64,000 nt of DNA from Haloferula helveola (lineage in GTDB: Bacteria; Verrucomicrobiota; Verrucomicrobiia; Verrucomicrobiales; Akkermansiaceae), in NCBI RefSeq assembly GCF_037076345.1, contig NZ_AP024702.1:1798001-1862000 (forward strand), in the 5' to 3' direction. The notes below the pieces were generated by a model, which saw nothing but the letters and a program-made list of their open reading frames with translations, was not told the DNA's origin and ran no database searches. The position numbers were made by a program, and so were the translations under genes. Positions 47,504 through 55,514 of this stretch are shown piece by piece. How positions within the stretch are numbered: the stretch's first letter is position 1; each line of letters opens with the position of its first letter.

Positions 47504-47533
47504 GTGAACCGCCAAGACGCCAAGGCCGCCAAG
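47504..47533 (+). repeat. Left 30-bp terminal inverted repeat of the GxxExxY cassette
   Basis: It begins GTGAACCGCCAAGACGCC and is inverted at 47942-47971 with 29 of 30 positions identical (one mismatch at 47526). It starts 11 bp after the histidine kinase stop. Confidence 0.85.
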
Positions 47534-47544
47534 TTTGAAATGTT

Positions 47545-47934
47545 ATGAAGCACGGAATTGATGAGATCGCGCGGGATGTCGTGGATGCAGCATTCAAAGT
47601 GCATTCGAATCTCGGTCCAGGGCTTTTGGAGAGCGCCTATGAGGCCTGTCTTGCGCATGAGCTTGGTCTGCGAGGTCACAAGGTGGAGAAACAGATGCCG
47701 CAGCCGATTACCTATGAAGGGCTCATGATCGAAGCGGGCTACCGTCTCGACCTGCTCGTTGACGGAGAGTTGATCATCGAACTCAAGGCGGTAGAGCAAC
47801 TCCTTCCGATTCATCATGCCCAGGTCATGACCTACCTGAAACTTTCGAGAAGAACTCTCGCGCTTCTCATCAACTTCAACGTTCCGCGGATCAAGAATGG
47901 GATCCGACGAGTCGCGCTCAACCACCCTGAATAA
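47545..47934 (+). CDS. GxxExxY protein (PD-(D/E)XK nuclease-like)
   Basis: The 129-aa protein has the name-giving motif GLLESAY (Gly26, Glu29, Tyr32) and a nuclease-like pattern: Asp69 in YRLDLLVDGE, then Glu79-x-Lys81 in IELKAVE, and HHAQVMTYLKL. That D...E-x-K spacing fits the PD-(D/E)XK fold. Family function is unknown; members are found in many copies in Planctomycetota, Verrucomicrobiota and cyanobacteria. The gene and 10-11 bp on each side fill the space between two 30-bp inverted repeats, and it sits within an otherwise normal two-component operon, so it behaves like an inserted cassette. Confidence 0.88.
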   Translation: MKHGIDEIARDVVDAAFKVHSNLGPGLLESAYEACLAHELGLRGHKVEKQMPQPITYEGLMIEAGYRLDLLVDGELIIELKAVEQLLPIHHAQVMTYLKLSRRTLALLINFNVPRIKNGIRRVALNHPE

Positions 47935-47941
47935 CAACCCC

Positions 47942-47971
47942 CTTGGCGTCCTTGGCGTCTTGGCGGTTCAC
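47942..47971 (-). repeat. Right 30-bp terminal inverted repeat of the GxxExxY cassette
   Basis: Reverse complement of 47504-47533 at 29 of 30 positions. It begins 8 bp after the GxxExxY stop and ends 18 bp before the response regulator ATG, so it probably also forms part of that gene's leader. Confidence 0.85.
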
Positions 47972-47988
47972 CTTCCCTTCCGCAACCC

Positions 47989-49353
47989 ATGACCCCCACA
48001 CTGCTCATCGTCGATGACGAGAAAGCCACGCGCGACGGACTGCGTGCGGCGCTCGAGGAGGAATTCGACGTTTTCGTCGCGTCGAACCTCGACGAGGCCA
48101 CCGCCATCCTGAAGGCGGATCCACCCGATCTGATGCTCACCGACCTGCGGCTCGGCGGCGACTCCGGCATGGACGTCCTCGACGCCGCCCTCTCGATCAA
48201 GCACCCGCCCGTCTCGCTCATGATGACCGCCTACGGGTCGGTCGATACGGCGGTCGAGGCGATGCGCCGCGGCGCGTGGCACTTCGTCACCAAACCGCTC
48301 AATCTCGACGAGGTCGAAATGCTCCTCAAGCGCGCGCTCCGCAGCAGACGCCTCGAGACCGAGAACCAGCAGCTTCGCGAACAGGTCCCCGATCCCGCCA
48401 ATCTCGGCCGCCTGACCGGCAAGTCGGCCGGGATCCGCCGGGTGATCGAAACCGTCAAACAGGTCGCCCCGACCCGCGCCACGGTGCTGATCGAAGGCGA
48501 AAGCGGCACCGGCAAGGAGGTCGTCGCCCACGCCATCCACCAGATTTCCGGCCGACCGGCGGAAAAGATGGTCATCGTCCACTGCGCCGCCCTCTCGCCC
48601 CAGCTCCTCGAATCCGAGCTCTTCGGACACGAAAAAGGCGCCTTCACCGGCGCGGCCCAACGGCGGATCGGACGCTTCGAGCAGGCCGACGGCGGCACGC
48701 TTTTCCTCGATGAGATCGGGGAAATCGACTCCGCCACGCAGGTCAAACTGCTCCGAGCCCTGTCGGAGCGGACGATCGAGCGGGTCGGCTCGAATGCACC
48801 GATCAAGGTCGACGTCCGGGTGCTCGCCGCCACCAACCGCGATCTCGCCTCGATGGTCGAGGCCGGAGATTTCCGCGAGGACCTCTATTTCCGGCTGAAT
48901 GTCGTCCGCGTACTGATGCCACCCCTGCGCGACCGGGCCGAGGACATCGTGCTGCTGACGGGCGGATTCCTGAAGGAATTCGCCGAGGAAAACGGGCGAC
49001 CGGTGAAGCCTCTGACCGACGAGGCTCTCGACCTTCTCCAGCACTACACATGGCCGGGGAACGTCCGCGAGCTGCGGACGGCCATCGAGCACGGCGTGGT
49101 GATGTCGAATGACGCGGTCATCGACGTACGGCATCTGCCCTCGGCCTTGCGTGGCGGATCCCCCGCGCCGCGCCCGGATTCCTGCGGGAAAATCACCCTT
49201 GCCGCCCCCCCTGAATTCAACTTGCATGCGCTCGAAATCCGAACCATTCAGGCCGCCTTGTCGGAAGCCAATGGCAACCGCACCCGCGCCGCCGAACTCC
49301 TTGGCATCAGCCGCCGCACGCTGCAGCGCAAACTCAAGGAAATCGAAGGTTAG
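47989..49353 (+). CDS. Sigma-54-dependent NtrC-family response regulator
   Basis: The 454-aa protein has a receiver domain with phospho-acceptor Asp52 (MLTDLRLGG) and acidic pocket VDDE (8-11). The AAA+ domain follows with Walker A GESGTGKE (170-177), the sigma-54 contact loop GAFTGA (217-222), Walker B LFLDEIGE and an arginine-rich sensor region. A Fis-type helix-turn-helix closes it (NRTRAAELLGISRRTLQRKL). It therefore activates sigma-54 promoters on phosphorylation, most likely by the upstream PAS kinase. No -24/-12 promoter was recognised in the window, so its targets are unknown. Confidence 0.95.
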   Translation: MTPTLLIVDDEKATRDGLRAALEEEFDVFVASNLDEATAILKADPPDLMLTDLRLGGDSGMDVLDAALSIKHPPVSLMMTAYGSVDTAVEAMRRGAWHFVTKPLNLDEVEMLLKRALRSRRLETENQQLREQVPDPANLGRLTGKSAGIRRVIETVKQVAPTRATVLIEGESGTGKEVVAHAIHQISGRPAEKMVIVHCAALSPQLLESELFGHEKGAFTGAAQRRIGRFEQADGGTLFLDEIGEIDSATQVKLLRALSERTIERVGSNAPIKVDVRVLAATNRDLASMVEAGDFREDLYFRLNVVRVLMPPLRDRAEDIVLLTGGFLKEFAEENGRPVKPLTDEALDLLQHYTWPGNVRELRTAIEHGVVMSNDAVIDVRHLPSALRGGSPAPRPDSCGKITLAAPPEFNLHALEIRTIQAALSEANGNRTRAAELLGISRRTLQRKLKEIEG

Positions 49354-49377
49354 GACGCCCCCCGCCCCTCTCCATCC

Positions 49378-51210
49378 ATGAACAAAGCCTTTCAAACCCT
49401 CGACGGCGCGCTGATTGTGCGCCGCCTTCTGTTTTTCGTTCTTCTTTTCGCGCTGTCCTGGGTGCACCTGCTGGTCCTCTTCCGCGGCCTCGGCACGGAG
49501 CAGGCGATGGACCAGGCTCAGATCGCCCGCCAGGTCGCCCGCGGCGAAGGACTGACCACCAAGAACATCCGGCCGCTGGAGCATCACCTGGCGGAGACCA
49601 AGGAGGAGACCACCGTTCCGCTCGTCGGCCTGCGCGACACCTATCACTCGCCTCTCAACCCGCTCGTCCTGGGTGCCGTCTTCAAGCTCGTCGGTGCCGA
49701 CGATTTCGAGGCGTGGGAGATGAACAAGAAGGAGCTCGTCTATCCCCTCGACCGGGTCGTGGCGCTGGTCTCGACCCTTTTCTTCCTGATGGCGATAGGG
49801 GTCACCTACCTGCTGGTCAGTCGAATATTCGATGGCAAGATCGCGGGGGTCACGGCGCTGTTAATGCTGCTCTGCGACATGTTCTGGAAGTACTCGCAGA
49901 GCGGCCTGCCGCAGATGCTGCTTCTGCTGCTCTTCAGTTGCGGCCTCTACTTCACCTACCGCGCGGTCGAGAGTCAGGAAGAGGGCCGGGCCTCGATGGC
50001 CCAGCCGCTGATCGCGGCCGCGTTCTTCGCGCTGATGGTGCTGACCCACTGGATCACCGCGTGGATCTTCTTCGGCTATCTGATCTTCGCCGCGATCGCC
50101 TTCCGCCCTCGCGGCATCGTCGCGCTTTCCTCGCTCGCCGTTCTGTTCATCGCGGTGGTCTATCCGCTGTTCCGAATGACTCAGATCACAGGTCAGCCGT
50201 TCGGCGTCGCCCGCTTCGTCTTCTACAACGGTCTCGCCAACGGCACGGAGTCGGAGATCATGCGGACCCTCGATCTCAACGCGAATCCGCTGCTCATCGA
50301 CGGGCTTCTCCTGAAGATTCTCGGAACGACCCTCGTCCAGGCGACCGACCTCATTCCTTTCCTCGGCGGCATCCTCGCCGCACCGATTTTCTTCATCGCC
50401 CTGCTACACCCCTTCAAGCGGGATTCGATCGCGCGCTTCCGCTGGCTCATCGCGGCCATGTGGTTCTTCGGAGCCATCGGGATGGCGATCTTCGGCATCA
50501 GCAGCGACGGCCTTCACCCGAACCAGATCCACCTGCTGTTCGCGCCCATCATGGCCGCGTACGGGCTGGCGTTCCTCTCGATCCTCTGGAGCCGGCTCGA
50601 GTTCGTGTCCTCGACCCCATTCCTGAAGAACGCCCACTACATTGTGATCGTCGCCCTCTCGGCGGCTCCGATCATCCTCAACCTGCCGAAAGAGGTACGG
50701 ATGTACATTCAGGTTTCGGACAAGGGCGGATGGCCCCAGTGGCCACCCTACTATCCGCTGATCCTGAACAAGGGCATGTCAAAGTGGGTCGAAAACGATC
50801 CGCTGCAGTCGGAGATCGCGATTTCCGACCAGCCGTGGGCAGTGGCGTGGTACGCCGATGTCAATTGCCTATGGCTGCCCCGGTCGAAGGATGACTTCCT
50901 GAAACTCGACACCCAGGCGACCGATCTCGGCACGCGCTTCTCCGGAATCCTGATAACACCGCAGTCACGCGACAAACGTCCGAGCATCGAAGTCGCGGCC
51001 GAATACGGCGACTTCGCCGCTCTCGTCCTCGACGGACGGGTCGCCACGATCACCGGTCCCACCCCCTCCCAGCCGGGCTTTTCGATCTACGACAAGGCGG
51101 GATCCATCAGTGAGATCTACCGCCGGTTCCCTTACCGCACCCCGCTTTTGCGGCAGGAAATGGTCTACTACAGCGAGGGCCAGTTGAAGGAATCCAGCCT
51201 CGACGAGTAA
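49378..51210 (+). CDS. Polytopic membrane protein, GT-C glycosyltransferase-like
   Basis: The 610-aa protein has a first-loop acidic motif (EQAMDQAQIARQVARGEGLT), about ten membrane helices to residue 440 and a soluble C-terminal domain. This is the layout of GT-C/PMT-type glycosyltransferases that use lipid-linked sugars, but specific catalytic signatures were not identified. It follows the response regulator by 24 bp and its stop overlaps the xseB start by 1 nt (TAATG), so it belongs to the same run of genes. Confidence 0.75.
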   Translation: MNKAFQTLDGALIVRRLLFFVLLFALSWVHLLVLFRGLGTEQAMDQAQIARQVARGEGLTTKNIRPLEHHLAETKEETTVPLVGLRDTYHSPLNPLVLGAVFKLVGADDFEAWEMNKKELVYPLDRVVALVSTLFFLMAIGVTYLLVSRIFDGKIAGVTALLMLLCDMFWKYSQSGLPQMLLLLLFSCGLYFTYRAVESQEEGRASMAQPLIAAAFFALMVLTHWITAWIFFGYLIFAAIAFRPRGIVALSSLAVLFIAVVYPLFRMTQITGQPFGVARFVFYNGLANGTESEIMRTLDLNANPLLIDGLLLKILGTTLVQATDLIPFLGGILAAPIFFIALLHPFKRDSIARFRWLIAAMWFFGAIGMAIFGISSDGLHPNQIHLLFAPIMAAYGLAFLSILWSRLEFVSSTPFLKNAHYIVIVALSAAPIILNLPKEVRMYIQVSDKGGWPQWPPYYPLILNKGMSKWVENDPLQSEIAISDQPWAVAWYADVNCLWLPRSKDDFLKLDTQATDLGTRFSGILITPQSRDKRPSIEVAAEYGDFAALVLDGRVATITGPTPSQPGFSIYDKAGSISEIYRRFPYRTPLLRQEMVYYSEGQLKESSLDE

Positions 51211-51533
51211 TGCCCCGCAAGAAGACCGCCAGCCCCGCGCCCGAAGAGACCAGCTTCGAGGAGTCGATCGCCGAACTTGAGGCGATCGTCGCCGCCATGG
51301 AGGAGGAATCCCTCCCGCTCGAGGAACTGGTCGCCAAATACGAGCAGGGCAACCGCCTGCTGGGCCGCTGCGAGGAAGTCCTCAACTCCGCCCGCAAACG
51401 CCTCAAAACCATCGCCTCCCGCAGCCGGGAAGCCGAATCCGAGACTCCGGACGATACCGGAAACCCCTTGACCGACGACGCGTCCGCCGACACGGACCTC
51501 TCCGACGACGATGACGACATCCGCCTCTTCTGA
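51210..51533 (+). CDS. xseB: Exodeoxyribonuclease VII small subunit
   Basis: The 107-aa protein contains the XseB core SFEESIAELEAIVAAMEEES, LPLEELVAKYEQGNRLLGRC and a Lys/Arg end of the helical hairpin. It then adds an acidic tail (DLSDDDDDIRLF) ending inside the dxs coding region. It would bind the XseA catalytic subunit, which is not encoded here. The 3' end overlaps dxs by 23 nt, a coupling often seen for xseB and isoprenoid genes. Confidence 0.92.
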   Translation: MPRKKTASPAPEETSFEESIAELEAIVAAMEEESLPLEELVAKYEQGNRLLGRCEEVLNSARKRLKTIASRSREAESETPDDTGNPLTDDASADTDLSDDDDDIRLF

Positions 51534-53403
51534 GCCCCCGCATCTTGGCCCCCTTCTCTCCGAAATCCGCTCGCCGGAGGACGTGAAGGCGCTGGATGAG
51601 GCGGATCTGACCAAGCTCGCCCAGGAGATCCGCGACGCGCTCATCACCAATCTCTCGCGGACCGGTGGCCACCTCGGACCAAACCTCGGCGTGGTCGAAC
51701 TGACGATCGCCCTCCACCGGATCTTCTCGACCCCGAAGGACAACTTCGTCTTCGACGTCGCCCACCAAGGCTACGTCCACAAGATGCTCACCGGCCGCGC
51801 CGACCGCATCGACACGATCCGCACCTACCAAGGCCTCAACGGATTCCTGCTGCGCACCGAGTCCGAACACGACTGCTACGGCGCCGGCCACGCCGGCACC
51901 GCACTCTCCGCCGCGCTCGGCATGGCCGCCGCCCGCGACCTGACCAAGGACGACTCGCACGTCGTCGCCCTCGCCGGCGATGCCGCCTTCACCTGCGGCC
52001 CCACCCTCGAGGCACTCAACAACATCGCGGAAACCACCAAGCGGTTCATCGTCGTGCTCAACGACAACGAATGGTCGATCGACAAGAACGTCGGCGCGAT
52101 CGCCCGCTACTTCAACGCGCTCCAAACGCACTCGACCTACGCGTCGGTCCGCAACAAGGCCGCCGACTTCGTCGAGTGGATCGGTGGCAAGGCGACCCGC
52201 AACCTCGCCCACAAGGTCGAGCAGGGCGCCAAGAACCTGCTCTTCCCGAACGTCCTCTTCGAGAAGTTCGGCATCCGCTACTTCGGACCGATCGACGGCC
52301 ACGACCTACCCTTGCTGATCCGGACCTTCGAGCACCTCAAGGGCCTCAACGAGCCGGTCGTGCTCCACGTAATCACCGAGAAAGGCCGCGGCTACCAGCC
52401 GGCCCTCGACAACCCCGGCAAGTTCCACGGACTCGGCACCTACAAGATCGAGGACGGCTCGACCGATACCTCGAACACGCCGACCGCCTCGGAAATCTTC
52501 GGCCGCACGGTGACCGACCTCGCCAAGGAGGACGAGAAGCTCGTCGCGATCACCGGTGCGATGCCCGGCGGCACCAAGCTGGACATCTTCAAGAAGGAAC
52601 TCCCGGAGCGCTACTTCGACGTCGGCATCGCCGAGGAACACGCCGCGCTTTTCGCCTGCGGCCTCGCGACCCGCGGCATCCGTCCGTTCCTGGCGATCTA
52701 CTCGACCTTCATGCAGCGCGCCTACGACATGATCATCCATGACATGGCGCTGCAAAACCTGCCGGTCCGCCTGTGCATGGACCGCGGCGGACTGTCCGGC
52801 GACGATGGCCCGACCCACCACGGCCTGTTCGACATCGGCTACCTGCGCCCCGTTCCCGGCATCATCCACATGCAGCCGAAGGACGAGGCCGAGTTCGTCG
52901 CCATGCTGAAATGGATGGCCGCCTACGATGACGGCCCGACCGCCATCCGCTACCCGCGCGGTCCGATTGCAGGCACTCCGGTCGACGGCCCCTGCGCGCC
53001 GATCCAACTCGGCAAAGGCGAGCTCATTTCCGAAGGCACCGACGTCGCGCTGATCGGCCTCGGCACGATGTTCGAGATGGCCGTCGAAACGAAAGCCAAG
53101 CTCGAAGAGCGCGGCCTGTCGGTCTCGCTCGTCAACCCGCGCTTCATCAAGCCGCTCGACACCGAGCTGCTCGAAAAGGTCGCCCGCTCAGCCAAAGTCG
53201 TCTGCACCTTCGAGGACCACGTTCTGATGAATGGCTTTGGCTGCGGCGTCATCGAACACTTCCACGACGCCGGCATCGACACCCCGGTCGAGCGCATCGG
53301 CTGGCCCGACGAATTCGTCGAGCACGGCAAGATCGACATCCTCCGCAAGCTCCACGGCCTGACCGTCGAGAACGCCGTCGAGAAGATCTCGAAGCACGTC
53401 TAA
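51511..53403 (+). CDS. dxs: 1-deoxy-D-xylulose-5-phosphate synthase
   Basis: The 630-aa thiamine-diphosphate enzyme condenses pyruvate and glyceraldehyde-3-phosphate in the first step of the MEP isoprenoid pathway. Visible are SRTGGHLGPNLGVVELTIAL, FDVAHQGYVHKMLTGR, the TPP/Mg segment GDAAFTCGPTLEALNN ... LNDNEWSID (156-190) and the transketolase second domain with VGIAEEHAALFACGLA and MDRGGLSGDDGPTHHG. The usual GDG of the TPP motif reads GDA (156-158) here. Length and order otherwise fit the family. Alternative: a DXS-like transketolase, though the neighbour xseB favours dxs. Confidence 0.92.
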   Translation: MTTSASSEPPHLGPLLSEIRSPEDVKALDEADLTKLAQEIRDALITNLSRTGGHLGPNLGVVELTIALHRIFSTPKDNFVFDVAHQGYVHKMLTGRADRIDTIRTYQGLNGFLLRTESEHDCYGAGHAGTALSAALGMAAARDLTKDDSHVVALAGDAAFTCGPTLEALNNIAETTKRFIVVLNDNEWSIDKNVGAIARYFNALQTHSTYASVRNKAADFVEWIGGKATRNLAHKVEQGAKNLLFPNVLFEKFGIRYFGPIDGHDLPLLIRTFEHLKGLNEPVVLHVITEKGRGYQPALDNPGKFHGLGTYKIEDGSTDTSNTPTASEIFGRTVTDLAKEDEKLVAITGAMPGGTKLDIFKKELPERYFDVGIAEEHAALFACGLATRGIRPFLAIYSTFMQRAYDMIIHDMALQNLPVRLCMDRGGLSGDDGPTHHGLFDIGYLRPVPGIIHMQPKDEAEFVAMLKWMAAYDDGPTAIRYPRGPIAGTPVDGPCAPIQLGKGELISEGTDVALIGLGTMFEMAVETKAKLEERGLSVSLVNPRFIKPLDTELLEKVARSAKVVCTFEDHVLMNGFGCGVIEHFHDAGIDTPVERIGWPDEFVEHGKIDILRKLHGLTVENAVEKISKHV

Positions 53404-53408
53404 ACGAA

Positions 53409-53440
53409 GGTAGGGCCAAGCGCCCCCGCTTGTCCGCCGC
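53409..53440 (+). repeat. GTAG-type REP-like palindrome downstream of dxs
   Basis: GGTAGGG followed by a 9-bp stem with one mismatch (GGCCAAGCG / CGCTTGTCC), loop CCCC and GCCGCC. It is the same layout as the copy at 33218 but with a different stem sequence. Confidence 0.6.
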
Positions 53441-53474
53441 CAAGCTTGCGTCCGGCCCTCCCCTCAAACCGACC

Positions 53475-53503
53475 CCGGTCGGCCGGGGGTGTCCGACCCT
53501 ACC
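53475..53503 (-). repeat. Inverted GTAG-type REP-like element facing the one at 53409
   Basis: Read on the minus strand it begins GGTAGGG and is followed by a GGTCGG / CCGACC stem. The two GGTAGGG cores therefore point toward each other across about 95 bp, an arrangement resembling a REP doublet (REPIN). A short piece at 53516-53534 (CCTTGGCGCCTTTGCAG) also resembles a decayed GxxExxY-cassette repeat. Confidence 0.45.
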
Positions 53504-53560
53504 TCTCTCCCGAATTCCTTCGCCCCTTGGCGCCTTTGCAGTCCAATCTGCAACTGCTCC

Positions 53561-53797
53561 ATGCTTTGGCTCCAGAAACTCCTCAACCCCACCGTCATCA
53601 CCATCCGCGATGGCCGGGCGTCCATGGCCAAGGGCCGTATCAGCGGCCGTATCATCCGCGACCTCGACGAGATCCTCGCCGACTTCGGCATCACCCGCGG
53701 AACCATCGCCATCGACGGCACGGGACGCATCCAGCTCTCGAGTTCGATTCCTCCGTCCGCCCACCAGCGTCTCCGGAACCTTCTCAGCGGCACCTGA
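53561..53797 (+). CDS. Small DUF3634-like protein (78 aa)
   Basis: It starts MLWLQKLLNPTVITIRDGRA and ends with the pattern IPPSAHQRLRNLLSG. A central beta segment (KGRISGRIIRDLDEILADFG) and this PP-x-x-x-RLRN-like end resemble DUF3634 proteins, whose function is unknown. It lies 45 bp before the DUF1963 gene. Similarity to DUF3634 is by pattern only. Confidence 0.6.
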   Translation: MLWLQKLLNPTVITIRDGRASMAKGRISGRIIRDLDEILADFGITRGTIAIDGTGRIQLSSSIPPSAHQRLRNLLSGT

Positions 53798-53842
53798 CTC
53801 ACGGCTTGTCATCCCCCACCGCGAATCGAATGGTTTCGGGAA

Positions 53843-55069
53843 ATGGCAACCTATCAGATCGGCGGGCTTGAGAACTGGAAACGACGGGCGGGCATCTGGG
53901 GCGCGATCGGCGTCGTCGCCGCTCTGGCTGCCAAGACCTCGATCTTCCCGTGGGTCATCCTCGCGGTGATTCTCGGTGCGGTCGCCGGTTTCGTCTCGCT
54001 CCAACTCGTCGACAAGAACCGCGCCGTCCTTGCCAACATCCCGGGCTATGCTGGCATCGCGATCTTTGTCGCCGCCGCCCTCACCCTCGACGGCAATCTC
54101 TCCGCCCTCGCCTATCTCTCGCTCGGATCCCTTTTCGTCACCGCGGAGGTGCTCGTCTTCGGCCTGCTCGGCGAACGACTGGTGAAGCGCCTCAACCACC
54201 GCGACCGCGACAAGCTCGCGACGATCGAAAAGATGCTGCAACCGGCGCCACCACCCGAGCCGCCATCTGCCGACCTGCAGGCGACCTTCCTCGCCGCGCT
54301 GCCCGACTCGCTCCGTCCGCTCGGCGAAGCCGCCTGCCAGCCGGTCATTATCGCGAAACCATTCCGCTCCCTCGATTCACTGCCGCCCGACAGCTCGTGT
54401 CTCTCCGGCGCTCCGCTCCTCGACCCGTCCGACTCGTGGCCCGCGCGTGCCGGAAAGCCACTCGACTTCCTCGCCCGGATCAATCTTGCCGAGTTGCCGC
54501 CAACTTCCATGCCCCGCCCCGAGTCCGGGCTGTTGAGCTTTTTCTACGACACCGACGAACAGCCATGGGGCGGCGAAGCGGAAGACCGCGATGGCTTCGT
54601 CATCCTCTACCACCCGGATCCGGCGAAGCTCCAATCCGTCAACCCGCCCGGCACCGGCGCTCACCCGCCGCTCCGCAAGCCGGTGCGCTTCGAGGTAACG
54701 CCCGCCTTCTCCCCATCGCGCGAATTCGAGGATGCCATCCACGACCTCGCCGACTCCGAAGACGTCACCAACGCCGAGGAAATCGACGAACTCTACGAAA
54801 CGCTGCTCGAGTCCGGCCCGTCCGATTCGCACCGCGTCCTTTCGCCGCCGGTGCCTATCCAAGACGACATGACCTGCGAGCTCGAAACCGCCACCCGTGT
54901 CCACGGCCTCCCGGCGGATACCGAGTGGCAACTGCTCCTCCAGCTCGACTCCGACCCGGACCTCGGCTGGTGCTGGGGCGACGCCGGGATGCTCTACTTC
55001 TGGATTCCCCGCGACGACCTCGCCGCCGCCCGCTTCGACCGCTGCTGGCTCGTCCTCCAATGCACCTGA
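53843..55069 (+). CDS. DUF1963 (YwqG-like) protein with N-terminal membrane helices (408 aa)
   Basis: Residues 1-115 contain three or four hydrophobic stretches (VVAALAAKTSIFPWVILAV, LSALAYLSLGSLFVTAEVL). The C-terminal part matches DUF1963/YwqG: LSGAPLLDPSDSWPARAGKP, LDFLARINLAELPP, LLSFFYDTDEQPWGG and the terminal DLGWCWGDAGMLYFWIPRDD. The role is unknown. The fusion of membrane segments to YwqG is not usual. Confidence 0.82.
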   Translation: MATYQIGGLENWKRRAGIWGAIGVVAALAAKTSIFPWVILAVILGAVAGFVSLQLVDKNRAVLANIPGYAGIAIFVAAALTLDGNLSALAYLSLGSLFVTAEVLVFGLLGERLVKRLNHRDRDKLATIEKMLQPAPPPEPPSADLQATFLAALPDSLRPLGEAACQPVIIAKPFRSLDSLPPDSSCLSGAPLLDPSDSWPARAGKPLDFLARINLAELPPTSMPRPESGLLSFFYDTDEQPWGGEAEDRDGFVILYHPDPAKLQSVNPPGTGAHPPLRKPVRFEVTPAFSPSREFEDAIHDLADSEDVTNAEEIDELYETLLESGPSDSHRVLSPPVPIQDDMTCELETATRVHGLPADTEWQLLLQLDSDPDLGWCWGDAGMLYFWIPRDDLAAARFDRCWLVLQCT

Positions 55070-55094
55070 TCATTCACTTTCAATCATCGGACCC

Positions 55095-55328
55095 GTGCAC
55101 CACCTCGAACGTCACGCCGCCGAATGGATCGAGGTCCGATCCGGCTGCCTGAAGATCCGCAAGGGCAACCCGGGCGTCGCCAAACTCCGCGAGATCCGCG
55201 TGCTGATCGAAATCGACGACTTCCCGAGCCACACCGCGTTCTGGATCACCCGCGCCCGCACCTTCCACTGCAAGCCGAACTTCCCGCCGGCCCTGCGCGA
55301 AGAACTGCGACGCATCATGCTCGGCTAG
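55095..55328 (+). CDS. Small DUF3634-like protein with GTG start (77 aa)
   Basis: VHHLERHAAEWIEVRSGCLK starts at a GTG 25 bp after the DUF1963 stop. The segment W-x-E-V-R-x-G-C-L-K-I-R-K and the end FPPALREELRRIML repeat the layout of the protein at 53561-53797, so the two small genes on either side of the DUF1963 gene may be distant paralogues. Confidence 0.6.
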   Translation: MHHLERHAAEWIEVRSGCLKIRKGNPGVAKLREIRVLIEIDDFPSHTAFWITRARTFHCKPNFPPALREELRRIMLG

Positions 55329-55514
55329 CCCGCATGTTTCACGAAGTGAAGCATGCGCTTTTCGCCGGTGGCTGTTTTACAAACAAATGCGACGAAAAGC
55401 CGACCCTGCGCGGCCGACACGGAGTGTCGATCCCGCGACGTCGGGGCTAGCCCCGATAGCCCCGACCTGTCGGGGCGTATCGGCCCTACGGGCGAACATT
55501 TCATGAAATGTTCG
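55329..55514. repeat. Cluster of palindromes with a CTAGCCCG core
   Basis: Three palindromes stand in about 180 bp without a gene. 55332-55357 has a GCATG-(T/C)TTCAC stem with one mismatch; 55441-55456 is the self-complementary TCGGGGCTAGCCCCGA; 55493-55514 is a 22-bp near-perfect palindrome (core ACATTTCATGAAATGT) that also contains the stop codon of the DUF4328 gene. CTAGCCCG precedes the first in one orientation and the last in the other. Confidence 0.6.
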
